Source of the DNA: Sphingomonas sp. ID1715
GTDB lineage: Bacteria; Pseudomonadota; Alphaproteobacteria; Sphingomonadales; Sphingomonadaceae
Length of the DNA: 64,000 bases
Direction: 5' to 3'
Assembly: GCF_013044515.1 (NCBI RefSeq)
Contig: NZ_JABEPR010000001.1
Coordinates: 1-64,000 of the forward strand
Made by a program: the position numbers and the translations under genes. Below the pieces are notes generated by a model, which was given only the letters and a program-made list of their open reading frames with translations, was not told the origin of the DNA and ran no database searches. Shown one piece after another: positions 1 through 7,395 of the stretch (position 1 is its first letter; the number at the start of each line of letters is the position of its first letter).

Positions 1-1
1 T

Positions 2-124
2 GGCGAGTGGCCGACTGTCTTCGGCGACCCCAAGATGACCACCGCGCTGCTCGACCGCATTACCCACCACTGCGACATCGTCGAGACCGGCAACGACAGC
101 TGGCGCTTCAAACACCGCAGCTGA
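2..124 (+). CDS. istB: IS21-family helper ATPase IstB, C-terminal end only
   Basis: Reading from base 2 gives 40 codons and a TGA. The peptide contains [19 protein letters not shown] and [17 protein letters not shown], the typical extreme C-terminus of IstB, the AAA+ helper of IS21 transposition. The rest of the gene lies left of the window, so its integrity cannot be judged. It is followed directly by IS21-type terminal repeats. Confidence 0.85.
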   Translation, partial: GEWPTVFGDPKMTTALLDRITHHCDIVETGNDSWRFKHRS

Positions 125-298
125 CGCCCGAGGCACCCGGCAGAGAACGCTTCGCGCTGGTTGCGCCTCCGGTCGGGCTACGCCCGCCCTACGCCGCAAC
201 CAGCGCGAACGGCGCGCCCGTCATACCTGTCACGCTGCTCGACGAAGGGGGTCTCTTTTGGACGCCGATAGGGGGTCCTTTTTGGACGCCGATTGACA
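2..298 (+). mobile_element. Right end of an IS21-family insertion sequence
   Basis: After the istB stop come two near-identical direct repeats, at 247-269 and 271-293. Each starts GGGGGTC and ends TTTTGGACGCCGAT. The second runs into GATTGACA at 298. Multiple terminal repeats ending in TGACA-like sequence are typical of IS21 ends. The transposase remnant that follows starts right at this edge, so the IS appears to have inserted into an older transposase gene. The left end and any target duplication are outside the window. Confidence 0.75.
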
Positions 299-849
299 CC
301 GACGAGCTGCACGTCCTGACTGACGGCGGCTACTCCAACGCGCTCGAGGTCGCCCGTTGCGAGGCCGACGCGATAATCGTGTCAGCGCCCATCAAACGGG
401 GCGCGATGAACACCGAGCATTTTCGGCCGACCCAGTTCGTCTACGACGAGGAGAGCGACACCATCAGGTGTCCCGCTGGCGAGATCCTCCGGCCATCAGG
501 CAAGCATACCCGCAACCGGGCGATCAGATATCGCACCTCCGCCTGTAAAGACTGTCAGCTGAAGAGCCGATGTACGCCGGGCGCCCAGCGGACGATCCAC
601 CGACTTGTTGATCAGAGCGCACTGGATCGCATGGAGAGGCGCGTCTATGCGGACCCAAGCCTCATGCGGATCAGGCGATGTACGGTCGAACATCCCTTCG
701 GCACCATCAAACGAATGTCCGGCGGCGGTAGATTCCTTACTCGAGGCCTACGGAAGGTGAAGGCGGAAGCGGCACTATCGGTCCTGGCGTTCAATATCAT
801 CCACGCCGTGAACGCCTTCGGGTCTGAAACGATGATCGCCAAAGGCTGA
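299..849 (+). pseudogene. IS1182-family transposase, C-terminal remnant
   Basis: The translated segment contains LTDGGYSN (second catalytic Asp region), a Cys-rich stretch CKDCQLKSRC, and VEHPFGTIKR with the catalytic Glu, followed by GGRFLTRGLRKVKAEAALSVLAFNI. This is the C-terminal part of an IS1182-like DDE transposase. The N-terminal half with the first Asp is missing, because the IS21 end abuts at 298. The frame is open leftward across the IS21 end to base 7, but that part is not transposase-like. The sequence AGTTTCTGCACAGCCTG near 898-915 may be the terminal repeat of this older IS. Not functional as it stands. Confidence 0.8.
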
Positions 850-985
850 GGGCCCTCTGCAGCTTTTGCGAAGTTCGCGCGGACCACGCCGTTCGCAAGT
901 TTCTGCACAGCCTGGGGGTGTCCCCGCAGAAGGGGTCGGTCGAGACGAAAGGCTTGGCCGCAGGGGAAGGCTTTCCCCTCCAGCG

Positions 986-2956
986 ATGATTACCTCTATG
1001 TTTATCTTGTTGGGTAAGCCGAACTTCACATCTTACGACTATTATAGTCGCATCCCTAAGTGTCAGTTGAGTTGGACGGCGACCGTGTTGTTGCATATCC
1101 AGAACAAGATATTGCGGATGATCGCCAACAGCGAACCTGTGGCTGACACGGCGCGCGAACTCTGTGCCGACATTGAGACACTGATGTCTGGCGTGATCTG
1201 CTCGATCCTGACGGTCGATCAGGCCGGACTTTTGCATCCGCTCGCAGCGCCGAGTCTGCCTGCGGACTATTCTTCTGCACTGGATGGGATGATGGTCGGC
1301 CCGGAGGTCGGGTCCTGCGGCGCTGCGGCTTATCTGCGCGAACCCGTCATCATCGAGGATATCCGACGTGATCTGCGCTGCGCCCGCTCCATGGGACTCA
1401 TAGAAGGCCTTGGCGTGAGCGGATGCTGGTCCTTCCCTGTCGTCAACGCGGGCGGTGACGCCATTGCCGTCATCGGCTTCTACAGCGAGCAAGCGCGCTC
1501 GCCGAGCGCTTCTGAGCGCGCGCTGGCGGACGCCTGTGTCGATCTCTGTGGTCTCGCGCTTCAGCGGCATGAGCGAGCCGTCGACCGCGAGCGCCGCGCG
1601 AACATAGACGCGCTGACCGGACTTCCCAACCGCTCGGGCTACAACGTCGCGATGGCGCAGATTCCGTGTGACGTCCCGGGGGCCTGGGCCCTCTTCATTA
1701 TCGACCTCGATAATCTGAAGATCGTAAACGACACGTTCGGCCATCTGGCCGGTGATGCTCTCATCAAGGCGGCGGGGACCCGGATCGCGCGGGCGATGGC
1801 GCCGGACGTCAGCTTCCGGCTGGGCGGCGATGAATTCGCCGTCATCATTCAGAACCCCGGCTCACTCGCCGATCTGAATGCGGCGGCGGAACGCGTGCTG
1901 ACAGGATTGGAGCGCAGCGCCGATTGCGAGGGGCATGCCGTGGCGCCTCGTGCGACGATCGGCGGCGCGGTTCTGGGTGTCTCCGAACGGAGTGCCATGG
2001 CGGTCAACGAGGCCGCGGATTTCGCGCTCTATCACGCCAAGGAGACCGGGCGCGGCGGCTTCGTGCGCTACTGGCCGGGAATCGGCACGCGGATCACGCG
2101 GCGCCGGGACGCGATACGCGATGTGGCCGATGCGCTCGCCGATGATCGCATGGAAACGCATTACCAACCGATCGTCGGTCTCGATACGGGCGAGATCGTC
2201 GGGCTCGAGGCGCTCTGCCGCATGCGCACCGTGACGGGTGAACTCGTCAGTGCCCTCGCTTTTCGGGAAGCGACCAGCGACGCCCATATCGCTGCGGAGC
2301 TTACGCAACGTGTTGCGGTGACGGTTGCGCGGGACATCGCCTTCTGGCGGGATCGGGGTCTGGTTATCCAGCAGGTCGGCCTCAATGTTTCGACCGCCGA
2401 TTTCTATACGGGCAGCCTGGCTCAGAAACTCGAAGACGCCTTCGGTCGCGCTGGCGTCCCGCTCGGCGGTTTGATCGTCGAAGTGAGTGAGGACGCATGT
2501 ATCGGCCGAAGTGATCGCGTCGTAGCACGAGAGATAGAGGCATTGCGCGCTGCAGGCGTCCGCGTGGCGCTGGACGATTTCGGTACTGGCCACGCGTCAT
2601 TGACGCACCTGTTGAATATGCCGGTCGACATCATCAAGATCGATCAGGCGTTTATCGGCCGTCTATGGCCGGACGATCCGAGCTTGGTGATCGTGGAGGG
2701 CTTGATCGATATCGCCCGCCGCCTCGGTATCGAGATCATCGCCGAAGGGATCGAGACCGAGGTGCAAGCAAGCCAACTCTGGTCTATGGGCTGCAAGATC
2801 GGCCAGGGGTACGCCTTCGCGCGCGCCGGTGACCGCGATGCGACGGCGACCCTACTTCGCCGCCACGCCAACGGCGTTGAGGGCGCGACGCCTCTTTTCG
2901 CCTATGGTTCGGCGGACAGCACGCCGCAATCAAGGCGGCGCGCCGCTGCATCGTGA
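986..2956 (+). CDS. GAF-GGDEF-EAL cyclic-di-GMP signalling protein
   Basis: A 656-residue protein that makes and/or degrades cyclic di-GMP in the cytoplasm. A GAF sensor domain occupies roughly residues 45-200. A GGDEF domain follows with an intact GGDEF signature at about 280. An EAL domain has EALCR at about 408, DDFGTG, KIDQAFI and EGIET, so phosphodiesterase activity is plausible. The autoinhibitory I-site RxxD is not canonical: the position upstream of GGDEF reads MAPD. The start is uncertain. The ORF is open from 866, but bases before about 985 look like IS tail. ATGs at 986 and 998 and a GTG at 1085 are possible, and clear homology begins at LHIQNKILRMIA. No transmembrane segment is evident. 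Confidence 0.85.
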   Translation: MITSMFILLGKPNFTSYDYYSRIPKCQLSWTATVLLHIQNKILRMIANSEPVADTARELCADIETLMSGVICSILTVDQAGLLHPLAAPSLPADYSSALDGMMVGPEVGSCGAAAYLREPVIIEDIRRDLRCARSMGLIEGLGVSGCWSFPVVNAGGDAIAVIGFYSEQARSPSASERALADACVDLCGLALQRHERAVDRERRANIDALTGLPNRSGYNVAMAQIPCDVPGAWALFIIDLDNLKIVNDTFGHLAGDALIKAAGTRIARAMAPDVSFRLGGDEFAVIIQNPGSLADLNAAAERVLTGLERSADCEGHAVAPRATIGGAVLGVSERSAMAVNEAADFALYHAKETGRGGFVRYWPGIGTRITRRRDAIRDVADALADDRMETHYQPIVGLDTGEIVGLEALCRMRTVTGELVSALAFREATSDAHIAAELTQRVAVTVARDIAFWRDRGLVIQQVGLNVSTADFYTGSLAQKLEDAFGRAGVPLGGLIVEVSEDACIGRSDRVVAREIEALRAAGVRVALDDFGTGHASLTHLLNMPVDIIKIDQAFIGRLWPDDPSLVIVEGLIDIARRLGIEIIAEGIETEVQASQLWSMGCKIGQGYAFARAGDRDATATLLRRHANGVEGATPLFAYGSADSTPQSRRRAAAS

Positions 2957-2977
2957 ACGCCGCAGTGCATCGTACGT

Positions 2978-3556
2978 CTAGCGAAGGCGCGCGGCGTGTC
3001 GTCGAAGGATGGATGTGAAGGCGACGAGGCCATGGCGTTCGAGCGCGTCCACGAATTCGGTAACGGATGGCGTCGTGCGCCTGAGGTTTTCCCGAGCCCG
3101 CGCGATACTACTGAGAAGGGCTTTCGGATAGGCTCGGTGCAGGGCCGAAAGGAAGGCGTCGGGCGACACTGCGGCGATTCCGTGAGGGGCGATCTGCGGA
3201 GCGGGGAAATCCTTCAGGTTCCAAGTCACGATCGTCTCGGCACCGCCAGCGATCGCGGCCGCAAGCACATGCCGGTCATCCGGATCGGGCAAGGAAAGGC
3301 TCGGGATCAGGCTCCGATGGTTGGCGACATTGGCGTCAGGCAGGACGGCTTTCATCATGTCGCGGGTGGTCTCGAAGCGCGCGACCGGTGTGCCGGGGGA
3401 ATTGGCGGCCAGATTGCGTATCCATTCCGCGTGAATGTCGTCGGTCCAGCGCGCGGCAACTAAGCCATCGAAGGCGCACTGGATCAGGACGTTGCGCAGA
3501 TGGAAGGGATAGAGGACGCAGGCGTCGTAGACCGCGATGGGCGGTCTAGAGGCCAT
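2978..3556 (-). CDS. PIN-domain toxin of a type II toxin-antitoxin pair
   Basis: A 192-residue PIN-fold protein, probably a Mg-dependent RNase toxin. Conserved acidic residues lie in YDACVLYPF near the N-terminus, in TDDIHAEW, and in DPDDRHVLAAAI followed by TWNLKDF. ATG at 3556 is preferred over an upstream in-frame TTG at 3568, because it gives the compact MASRPPIAVYDA start. Its start overlaps the 3' end of the upstream HTH gene by 11 nt, so the two are translationally coupled with the antitoxin first. The RNA target cannot be told from sequence. Confidence 0.8.
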   Translation of the reverse strand: MASRPPIAVYDACVLYPFHLRNVLIQCAFDGLVAARWTDDIHAEWIRNLAANSPGTPVARFETTRDMMKAVLPDANVANHRSLIPSLSLPDPDDRHVLAAAIAGGAETIVTWNLKDFPAPQIAPHGIAAVSPDAFLSALHRAYPKALLSSIARARENLRRTTPSVTEFVDALERHGLVAFTSILRRHAARLR

Positions 3557-3992
3557 GGTTGACGACAAGATCCTCTGTGTCCTCAGCCAGGGCGTCCATC
3601 GCCTTCTGGCGGGCGTCCAGCGTCTCCTTCAAGGCCAGCACGTCCTTCAGCGATGCCCGGCGGTGCTTTCCGACGTAGCGGAACGGCAGATCGCCGATGT
3701 CCATGCGATGGACGACGAGCGGACGCGAGATGCCCAGGATCACCGATGCGTCGGTCGGGCTCAGCTCTTGATCTTCCGTGAGCACGGCGACCCTCTCGCC
3801 GTTCAGCAGGCGAGACAGCAGCGTCTCGACGGCGCTGATGGCGGCCGGCGGAAGGGACAGGGTCTGCTCCCGTCCATCGCGACGCCGCACATGCAGCTCC
3901 ACGTGATCGCCCTCTGCCAAGGTTGGCAGAGGCGTCACGGTCTTGCGGTCGCGGTCGGACAGACCGGCGAACTGAACCACTTGGCTGGCCAT
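3546..3992 (-). CDS. HTH/excisionase-like antitoxin partner of the PIN toxin
   Basis: A 148-residue protein. The C-terminal half has a MerR/excisionase-like helix-turn-helix (LSPTDASVILGISRPLVVHR) followed by a beta-hairpin segment FRYVGKHRRASLKDVLALK. Proteins of this type pair with PIN toxins and repress their own operon. ATG at 3992 is preceded by CAGGAG at a good distance. It overlaps the PIN gene at its 3' end. A larger ORF reaching back to 4457 is a shadow of the integrase. Confidence 0.75.
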   Translation of the reverse strand: MASQVVQFAGLSDRDRKTVTPLPTLAEGDHVELHVRRRDGREQTLSLPPAAISAVETLLSRLLNGERVAVLTEDQELSPTDASVILGISRPLVVHRMDIGDLPFRYVGKHRRASLKDVLALKETLDARQKAMDALAEDTEDLVVNHGL

Positions 3993-4013
3993 GATCGTGT
4001 CTCCTGACCATCC

Positions 4014-4042
4014 AATATAAGGGGTGCGGGGCTTAACTGCAA
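4014..4042 (-). promoter_or_regulatory. Predicted sigma70-type promoter of the PIN/HTH toxin-antitoxin operon
   Basis: On the minus strand TTGCAG (4042-4037) and TATATT (4019-4014) are separated by exactly 17 nt, 21 nt before the antitoxin ATG. Five of six bases match the -10 consensus and four of six the -35 consensus. It is unusually AT-rich for this region. Confidence 0.6.
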
Positions 4043-4065
4043 TAACTGAAACCCCCATCGCGCGA

Positions 4066-5427
4066 TCAAGCTGCAAGCAACTGCTCCGCGTCCTCGGCCG
4101 TGTCCTGTTCCGTAGCGGCGGCCTTCTGGAGGAACCGCGCAAGGGCGGCTTTCCGTGAGTCGCGGTCCAGGGCGTAGGCCGTCTGTTTGAACTCGATCCC
4201 ATCCAGAAGCCCCTGAATGTAGCCCGAGATAGTGTCGGCGGCCATGATGAGCGCGGTATCGAGCGTATGGATGTAGTTGCTCGTGACCGATCCCTTCGCA
4301 TGCCCCACCAGCGCGGCGATCGTGACTTCGGTGAAGCCGAGATCGTTGGCGATACTGGCGAAGCTGTGCCGCAGGACGTGTGGGGTGATGTCGGCGAGCG
4401 CGGTGTCCGCGAATATCTGCTCCCAATGGTTGGGGAAGCTCCCGAACGCATTGTCATCGCCTTGGCCGGGGAAGACGTAGGTGCCGCTCCGCTCTTTCCG
4501 GCGCGCTTCGAGATACTCTACGACAGGTAGGCCGATAGGGCGGATCGAGCTTCCTTCCTTGCTGTCGATCAGGCGGAGGCAGCTTGAATCCGTATCAGCC
4601 TCGGTCCAAGCCAAGGTGATCATTTCGGTCCGACGGCATCCGGTCAGTGCGAGCTGCCGGATGATGTCGACCGACAACTCATACTTCTCGTTGGCGGCGG
4701 CTTTGGTCAGGATGTCACCGAGCAGGCGATATTCGGCTTCGGTCAGGCGCCGTCCGCGTACATTGTCCTTCGGCCGCCGAACGCCGTGGACGGGATTGAT
4801 GTCGATGATGCCTGCTTCAACCGCGTAGGTGAGGATGCCGCCGAACAGCCCGATCGTGCGGGTAGCCGTTCCGGCGCCGCCGCGTACGATGGCGCGGCCG
4901 CGCAGCTTCTTCGTCTTGACGCTGCAGCGGGTCTTGCCGGCCATAATGTCTTTCAGGGCCTTCGTGATGTCGGCCTTCACGAGGTCCTTGACCCTCCGAG
5001 TGCCAAGCAAGGGCACGATGTGGCGCTCGATGCGTCCTGTATCCGAGAGGATCGTGCTCGCCTTCTTTGGCCGGCCACCCTTACCCAGGATGAGGCCAGC
5101 CTTGAGATCAGCGACGTAGAGGTCACACAGCTCCTTGACGGTGATCGCCTTGTTGTCGAGCTGCTTCTCCTCGGCGGGATCTTCACCCTGAGCAATGCGG
5201 CCCAGTTGGACCTTCGCTTCCTGGCGCGCGCGCTCGGGCGTCCAGATGCCATGCAAACCGATGGTGAACCGACGCGAACGCTTGCCGAGGCGATACTGGA
5301 TGACGTAGCTGCGCTTGCCCGACGTGAAGACGCGGAGGCCGAAGCCGGGGAGTTCGTCGTCCCAGATGACGTAATCTTTGGAGCGGCTTTCAGCGGCGTC
5401 AACGACTCTTTTTGTGAGCTTAGACAT
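4066..5427 (-). CDS. Tyrosine-type site-specific integrase (DUF4102 N-terminus)
   Basis: A 453-residue phage/island integrase. The N-terminus (LTKRVVDAAE, DDELPGFGLRV, FTIGLHGIWTPERARQEA) is the DUF4102 arm-binding domain. The catalytic domain shows TGCRRTEM (Arg I), HVLRHSF (His-x-x-Arg), VGHA and the nucleophile in SNYIH. ATG at 5427 follows GGAG at a good distance; the open frame reaching 5532 is not needed. It is transcribed away from the tRNA-derived att copy 179 nt upstream. No truncation is seen, so the element may still be able to excise. Confidence 0.92.
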   Translation of the reverse strand: MSKLTKRVVDAAESRSKDYVIWDDELPGFGLRVFTSGKRSYVIQYRLGKRSRRFTIGLHGIWTPERARQEAKVQLGRIAQGEDPAEEKQLDNKAITVKELCDLYVADLKAGLILGKGGRPKKASTILSDTGRIERHIVPLLGTRRVKDLVKADITKALKDIMAGKTRCSVKTKKLRGRAIVRGGAGTATRTIGLFGGILTYAVEAGIIDINPVHGVRRPKDNVRGRRLTEAEYRLLGDILTKAAANEKYELSVDIIRQLALTGCRRTEMITLAWTEADTDSSCLRLIDSKEGSSIRPIGLPVVEYLEARRKERSGTYVFPGQGDDNAFGSFPNHWEQIFADTALADITPHVLRHSFASIANDLGFTEVTIAALVGHAKGSVTSNYIHTLDTALIMAADTISGYIQGLLDGIEFKQTAYALDRDSRKAALARFLQKAAATEQDTAEDAEQLLAA

Positions 5428-5605
5428 GGGCTTTCTCCGACCCAACAGCGCTCTCTCGCGTAAGCACCACGTAAGCAAGCGGGCGAAAACTGTGGCGAGA
5501 CAAAGCGTACCTCCGGCGGAAGGCGAAAGCAAATTCTTTAGCGATTACAGTGAGATAGGCGGTCATCGGCGGTTCCTGGCGTTTATTGGCGGAGCCAGCG
5601 ATAAT

Positions 5606-5652
5606 CCCTCCGAAGGCAAAGGCCACACGTTCGAATCGTGTCGGGTGCGCCA
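5606..5652 (+). other. att site: detached 3' half of tRNA-Arg(CCG)
   Basis: The 47 bases match the anticodon loop to CCA end of a bacterial tRNA-Arg(CCG). They contain CTCCGAA (anticodon loop), a T-arm with ACACG/CGTGT stem around TTCGAAT, then CGGGTGC-G-CCA. The sequence upstream has neither the D-arm nor the matching GCACCCG acceptor strand, so this is not a complete tRNA. It lies just behind the integrase promoter region and is best read as the island-chromosome junction (attL or attR). Confidence 0.8.
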
Positions 5653-5713
5653 TTTTCTTACCATCGCCGACCCCTATATCCTCACCGTCATCAGCGATGA
5701 GGCGCGAGGAGTT

Positions 5714-6028
5714 ATGAGCCTGGTATTGCCAGCTGGACTGGCCGCACGCATGTCGAGCGACCGCCTGTCGGGCTTCGAGAAAGAGCTGGCGGCGGAAAAG
5801 GTCTCGTCGCTGGGAAGGGCAGGGCGGCGGCTGGAGCTGGCGCTTGCCCGCTGGCGCGAGCCGCGGCCGGAGGACGACGCCGAAGACCTGTTGTTCAACG
5901 CGGCAGAGGCGGCGCACGCCTATATGATCCAGCGGGAGCTGTGCGGCTTTCGCGATCACAAGTCCGCCTTTGCACATTATCAGGTGCCTGCCGCCGTCAT
6001 CGCACGGATGGGCGCGGCGCGGCGCTGA
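5714..6028 (+). CDS. DUF6665 family protein of unknown function
   Basis: A 104-residue soluble protein with LEKELAAEKVSSLGRAG-like and AAHAYMIQRELCGFRDH segments, matching my memory of the DUF6665 family, whose role is unknown. It is the first chromosomal gene after the att site. ATG at 5714 is preceded by GAGGAG, but with only 2 nt spacing; ATG at 5750 is an alternative. The open frame reaches back through the att site to 5378, but that part is not coding. The 91-nt gap to the vWA gene downstream gives no clear link. Confidence 0.65.
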   Translation: MSLVLPAGLAARMSSDRLSGFEKELAAEKVSSLGRAGRRLELALARWREPRPEDDAEDLLFNAAEAAHAYMIQRELCGFRDHKSAFAHYQVPAAVIARMGAARR

Positions 6029-6119
6029 CCCTTCGGTCCGTTTCGGATCGAACTCCTTTTGACCCGCTCCCCGGCCCCGGACACCTTCGCGCAAACGCGT
6101 GATTTCAGGGGGGATTCGG

Positions 6120-6755
6120 ATGCGCCGCTTGCCGGTTTACTTGGTGCTGGACGTGTCGGGCTCGATGATGGGCGAGCCGATCGAGGCAGTCCGCAACGGC
6201 ATGCAGATACTCGCAAGCACGCTGCGCACCGACCCCTATGCGCTGGAAACCGCCTATCTGAGCGTCATCACCTTCGACGGCGAGGCGCGGCAGGTGGTGC
6301 CGCTGACCGAACTCGTCGCCTTTCAGCCCCCGCAGATCGACGCCGGTTCCACCACGTCGCTGGGCGCGGCGCTGAAACTGATCAGGGAGTGCATCGAGCG
6401 CGAGGTGCAGAAGACCACGCCCGACGCCAAGGGCGATTGGAAGCCGCTCGTCTTCCTGATGACCGATGGCGCGCCGACCGACGATTGGCAGAAGGGACTG
6501 GCCGAGTTCAGGAAGGCCAAGGTCGGCATGGTGATCGGCTGCGCGGCGGGGCCGGGCGTCGACACTTCGGTCTTGAAGCAGATCACTGAGAATGTCGTCT
6601 CGCTCGACACAGCGGATTCGAGCACGATCGGCGCCTTCTTCAAATGGGTGTCGGCAAGCATCTCGACCTCTTCCAAAAAGGTCGATCTGAACAAGTCGGA
6701 CGCTGGCGACATCAGCGAACTGCCGCCGCCGCCGCCCCAGATCAGCCTGGTCTGA
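6120..6755 (+). CDS. TerY-like von Willebrand factor A protein 1
   Basis: A 211-residue cytosolic vWA protein of the TerY family. The metal-ion-dependent adhesion site is complete: DVSGSM near residue 10, STTSLG, and MTDGAP. Gene 1 of a five-gene run (6120-11600) with three vWA proteins, a PP2C phosphatase and a kinase, an enlarged form of the TerY-P triad described from comparative genomics. It probably acts as a metal-dependent scaffold for phosphorylation signalling. ATG at 6120 follows a G-rich ribosome site AGGGGGG; the upstream in-frame codon at 6099 is less likely. No tellurite genes such as terC or terD are nearby. Confidence 0.85.
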   Translation: MRRLPVYLVLDVSGSMMGEPIEAVRNGMQILASTLRTDPYALETAYLSVITFDGEARQVVPLTELVAFQPPQIDAGSTTSLGAALKLIRECIEREVQKTTPDAKGDWKPLVFLMTDGAPTDDWQKGLAEFRKAKVGMVIGCAAGPGVDTSVLKQITENVVSLDTADSSTIGAFFKWVSASISTSSKKVDLNKSDAGDISELPPPPPQISLV

Positions 6756-6759
6756 GCCG

Positions 6760-7395
6760 ATGCGGAGACTGCCCGTCTATCTGCTGCTCGACACGTCCGG
6801 ATCGATGCGGGGCGAGCCGATCGAGGCGGTGAACACCGGCCTCAAGGTGATGATGAGTTCCTTGCGACAGGACCCCCATGCGCTGGAGACGGTGCATATC
6901 GCGATCATCACATTCGACGCGGAGGCCAAGCTGGTGGTGCCGCTCACCCCGTTGGACGAGCTGCAGGTGCCCGAGATCGTCACGCCGGAATCCGGGCCTA
7001 CGCATCTCGGCATGGCGCTGGAGCTGCTCGTCGGGCGGCTGAAGCGGGACCTGATCCGCTCGACGCCCGAGCGCAAGGGCGATTGGGCGCCGTTCCTGTT
7101 CGTCATGACGGACGGCAAGCCGTCGGACACGATGCTGTTCGAGGATCATTGCCCGATCGTCCGGCGGCAGGGCTTTGCGAACATCGTCGGCTGCCTGGCA
7201 GGTCCCAAGGCGCGGCGACAGGATCTCGAGCCCCTGTGCGACCACATCGTCTCTTTGGACACGATGGACAGCGCTGCGTTCAACTCGTTCTTCAAATGGG
7301 TGACGTCCACCATCGCCGGCGGCAGCCGCTCGATGGGCCTGCAGGGCGAGGTGCCGCTGCCGCCGCCACCGGCCGAAATCCAGCTGGTGATCTGA
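6760..7395 (+). CDS. TerY-like von Willebrand factor A protein 2
   Basis: A 211-residue paralogue of the preceding gene, with the same start (MRRLPVYLLLDTSGSM) and the same shared block GEPIEAV. The metal site residues are DTSGSM, SGPTHLG and MTDGKP. It begins 4 nt after the previous stop and its stop overlaps the next start. The tandem paralogues arose by duplication but have diverged, which suggests distinct partners. Its proline-rich tail [12 protein letters not shown] resembles the PPPPPQISLV tail of protein 1, perhaps a shared docking motif (inference). Confidence 0.85.
   Translation: MRRLPVYLLLDTSGSMRGEPIEAVNTGLKVMMSSLRQDPHALETVHIAIITFDAEAKLVVPLTPLDELQVPEIVTPESGPTHLGMALELLVGRLKRDLIRSTPERKGDWAPFLFVMTDGKPSDTMLFEDHCPIVRRQGFANIVGCLAGPKARRQDLEPLCDHIVSLDTMDSAAFNSFFKWVTSTIAGGSRSMGLQGEVPLPPPPAEIQLVI

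Larger units (their letters stand above)
1..5652. mobile_element. Right portion of a tRNA-Arg-integrated genomic island
   Basis: This stretch carries IS remnants, a c-di-GMP enzyme, a PIN/HTH toxin-antitoxin pair and a tyrosine recombinase. It ends in a detached 3' half of a tRNA-Arg(CCG) gene at 5606-5652. An integrase beside a partial tRNA copy is the usual sign of an integrative element that used the tRNA 3' end as attB. The tRNA copy points rightward with its 5' half missing. The intact tRNA and the rest of the element should therefore lie to the left, outside the window. The boundary is inferred from the att-like sequence; the left end is not visible. Confidence 0.7.

Noticed and set aside
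7-298. N-terminal part of the open frame running into the transposase remnant
   Set aside because: These bases are the istB 3' end and IS21 terminus in a different frame; the peptide resembles no transposase.
5606-5652. A complete tRNA gene
   Set aside because: Only the anticodon loop to CCA half is present; no D-arm or matching 5' acceptor strand upstream.
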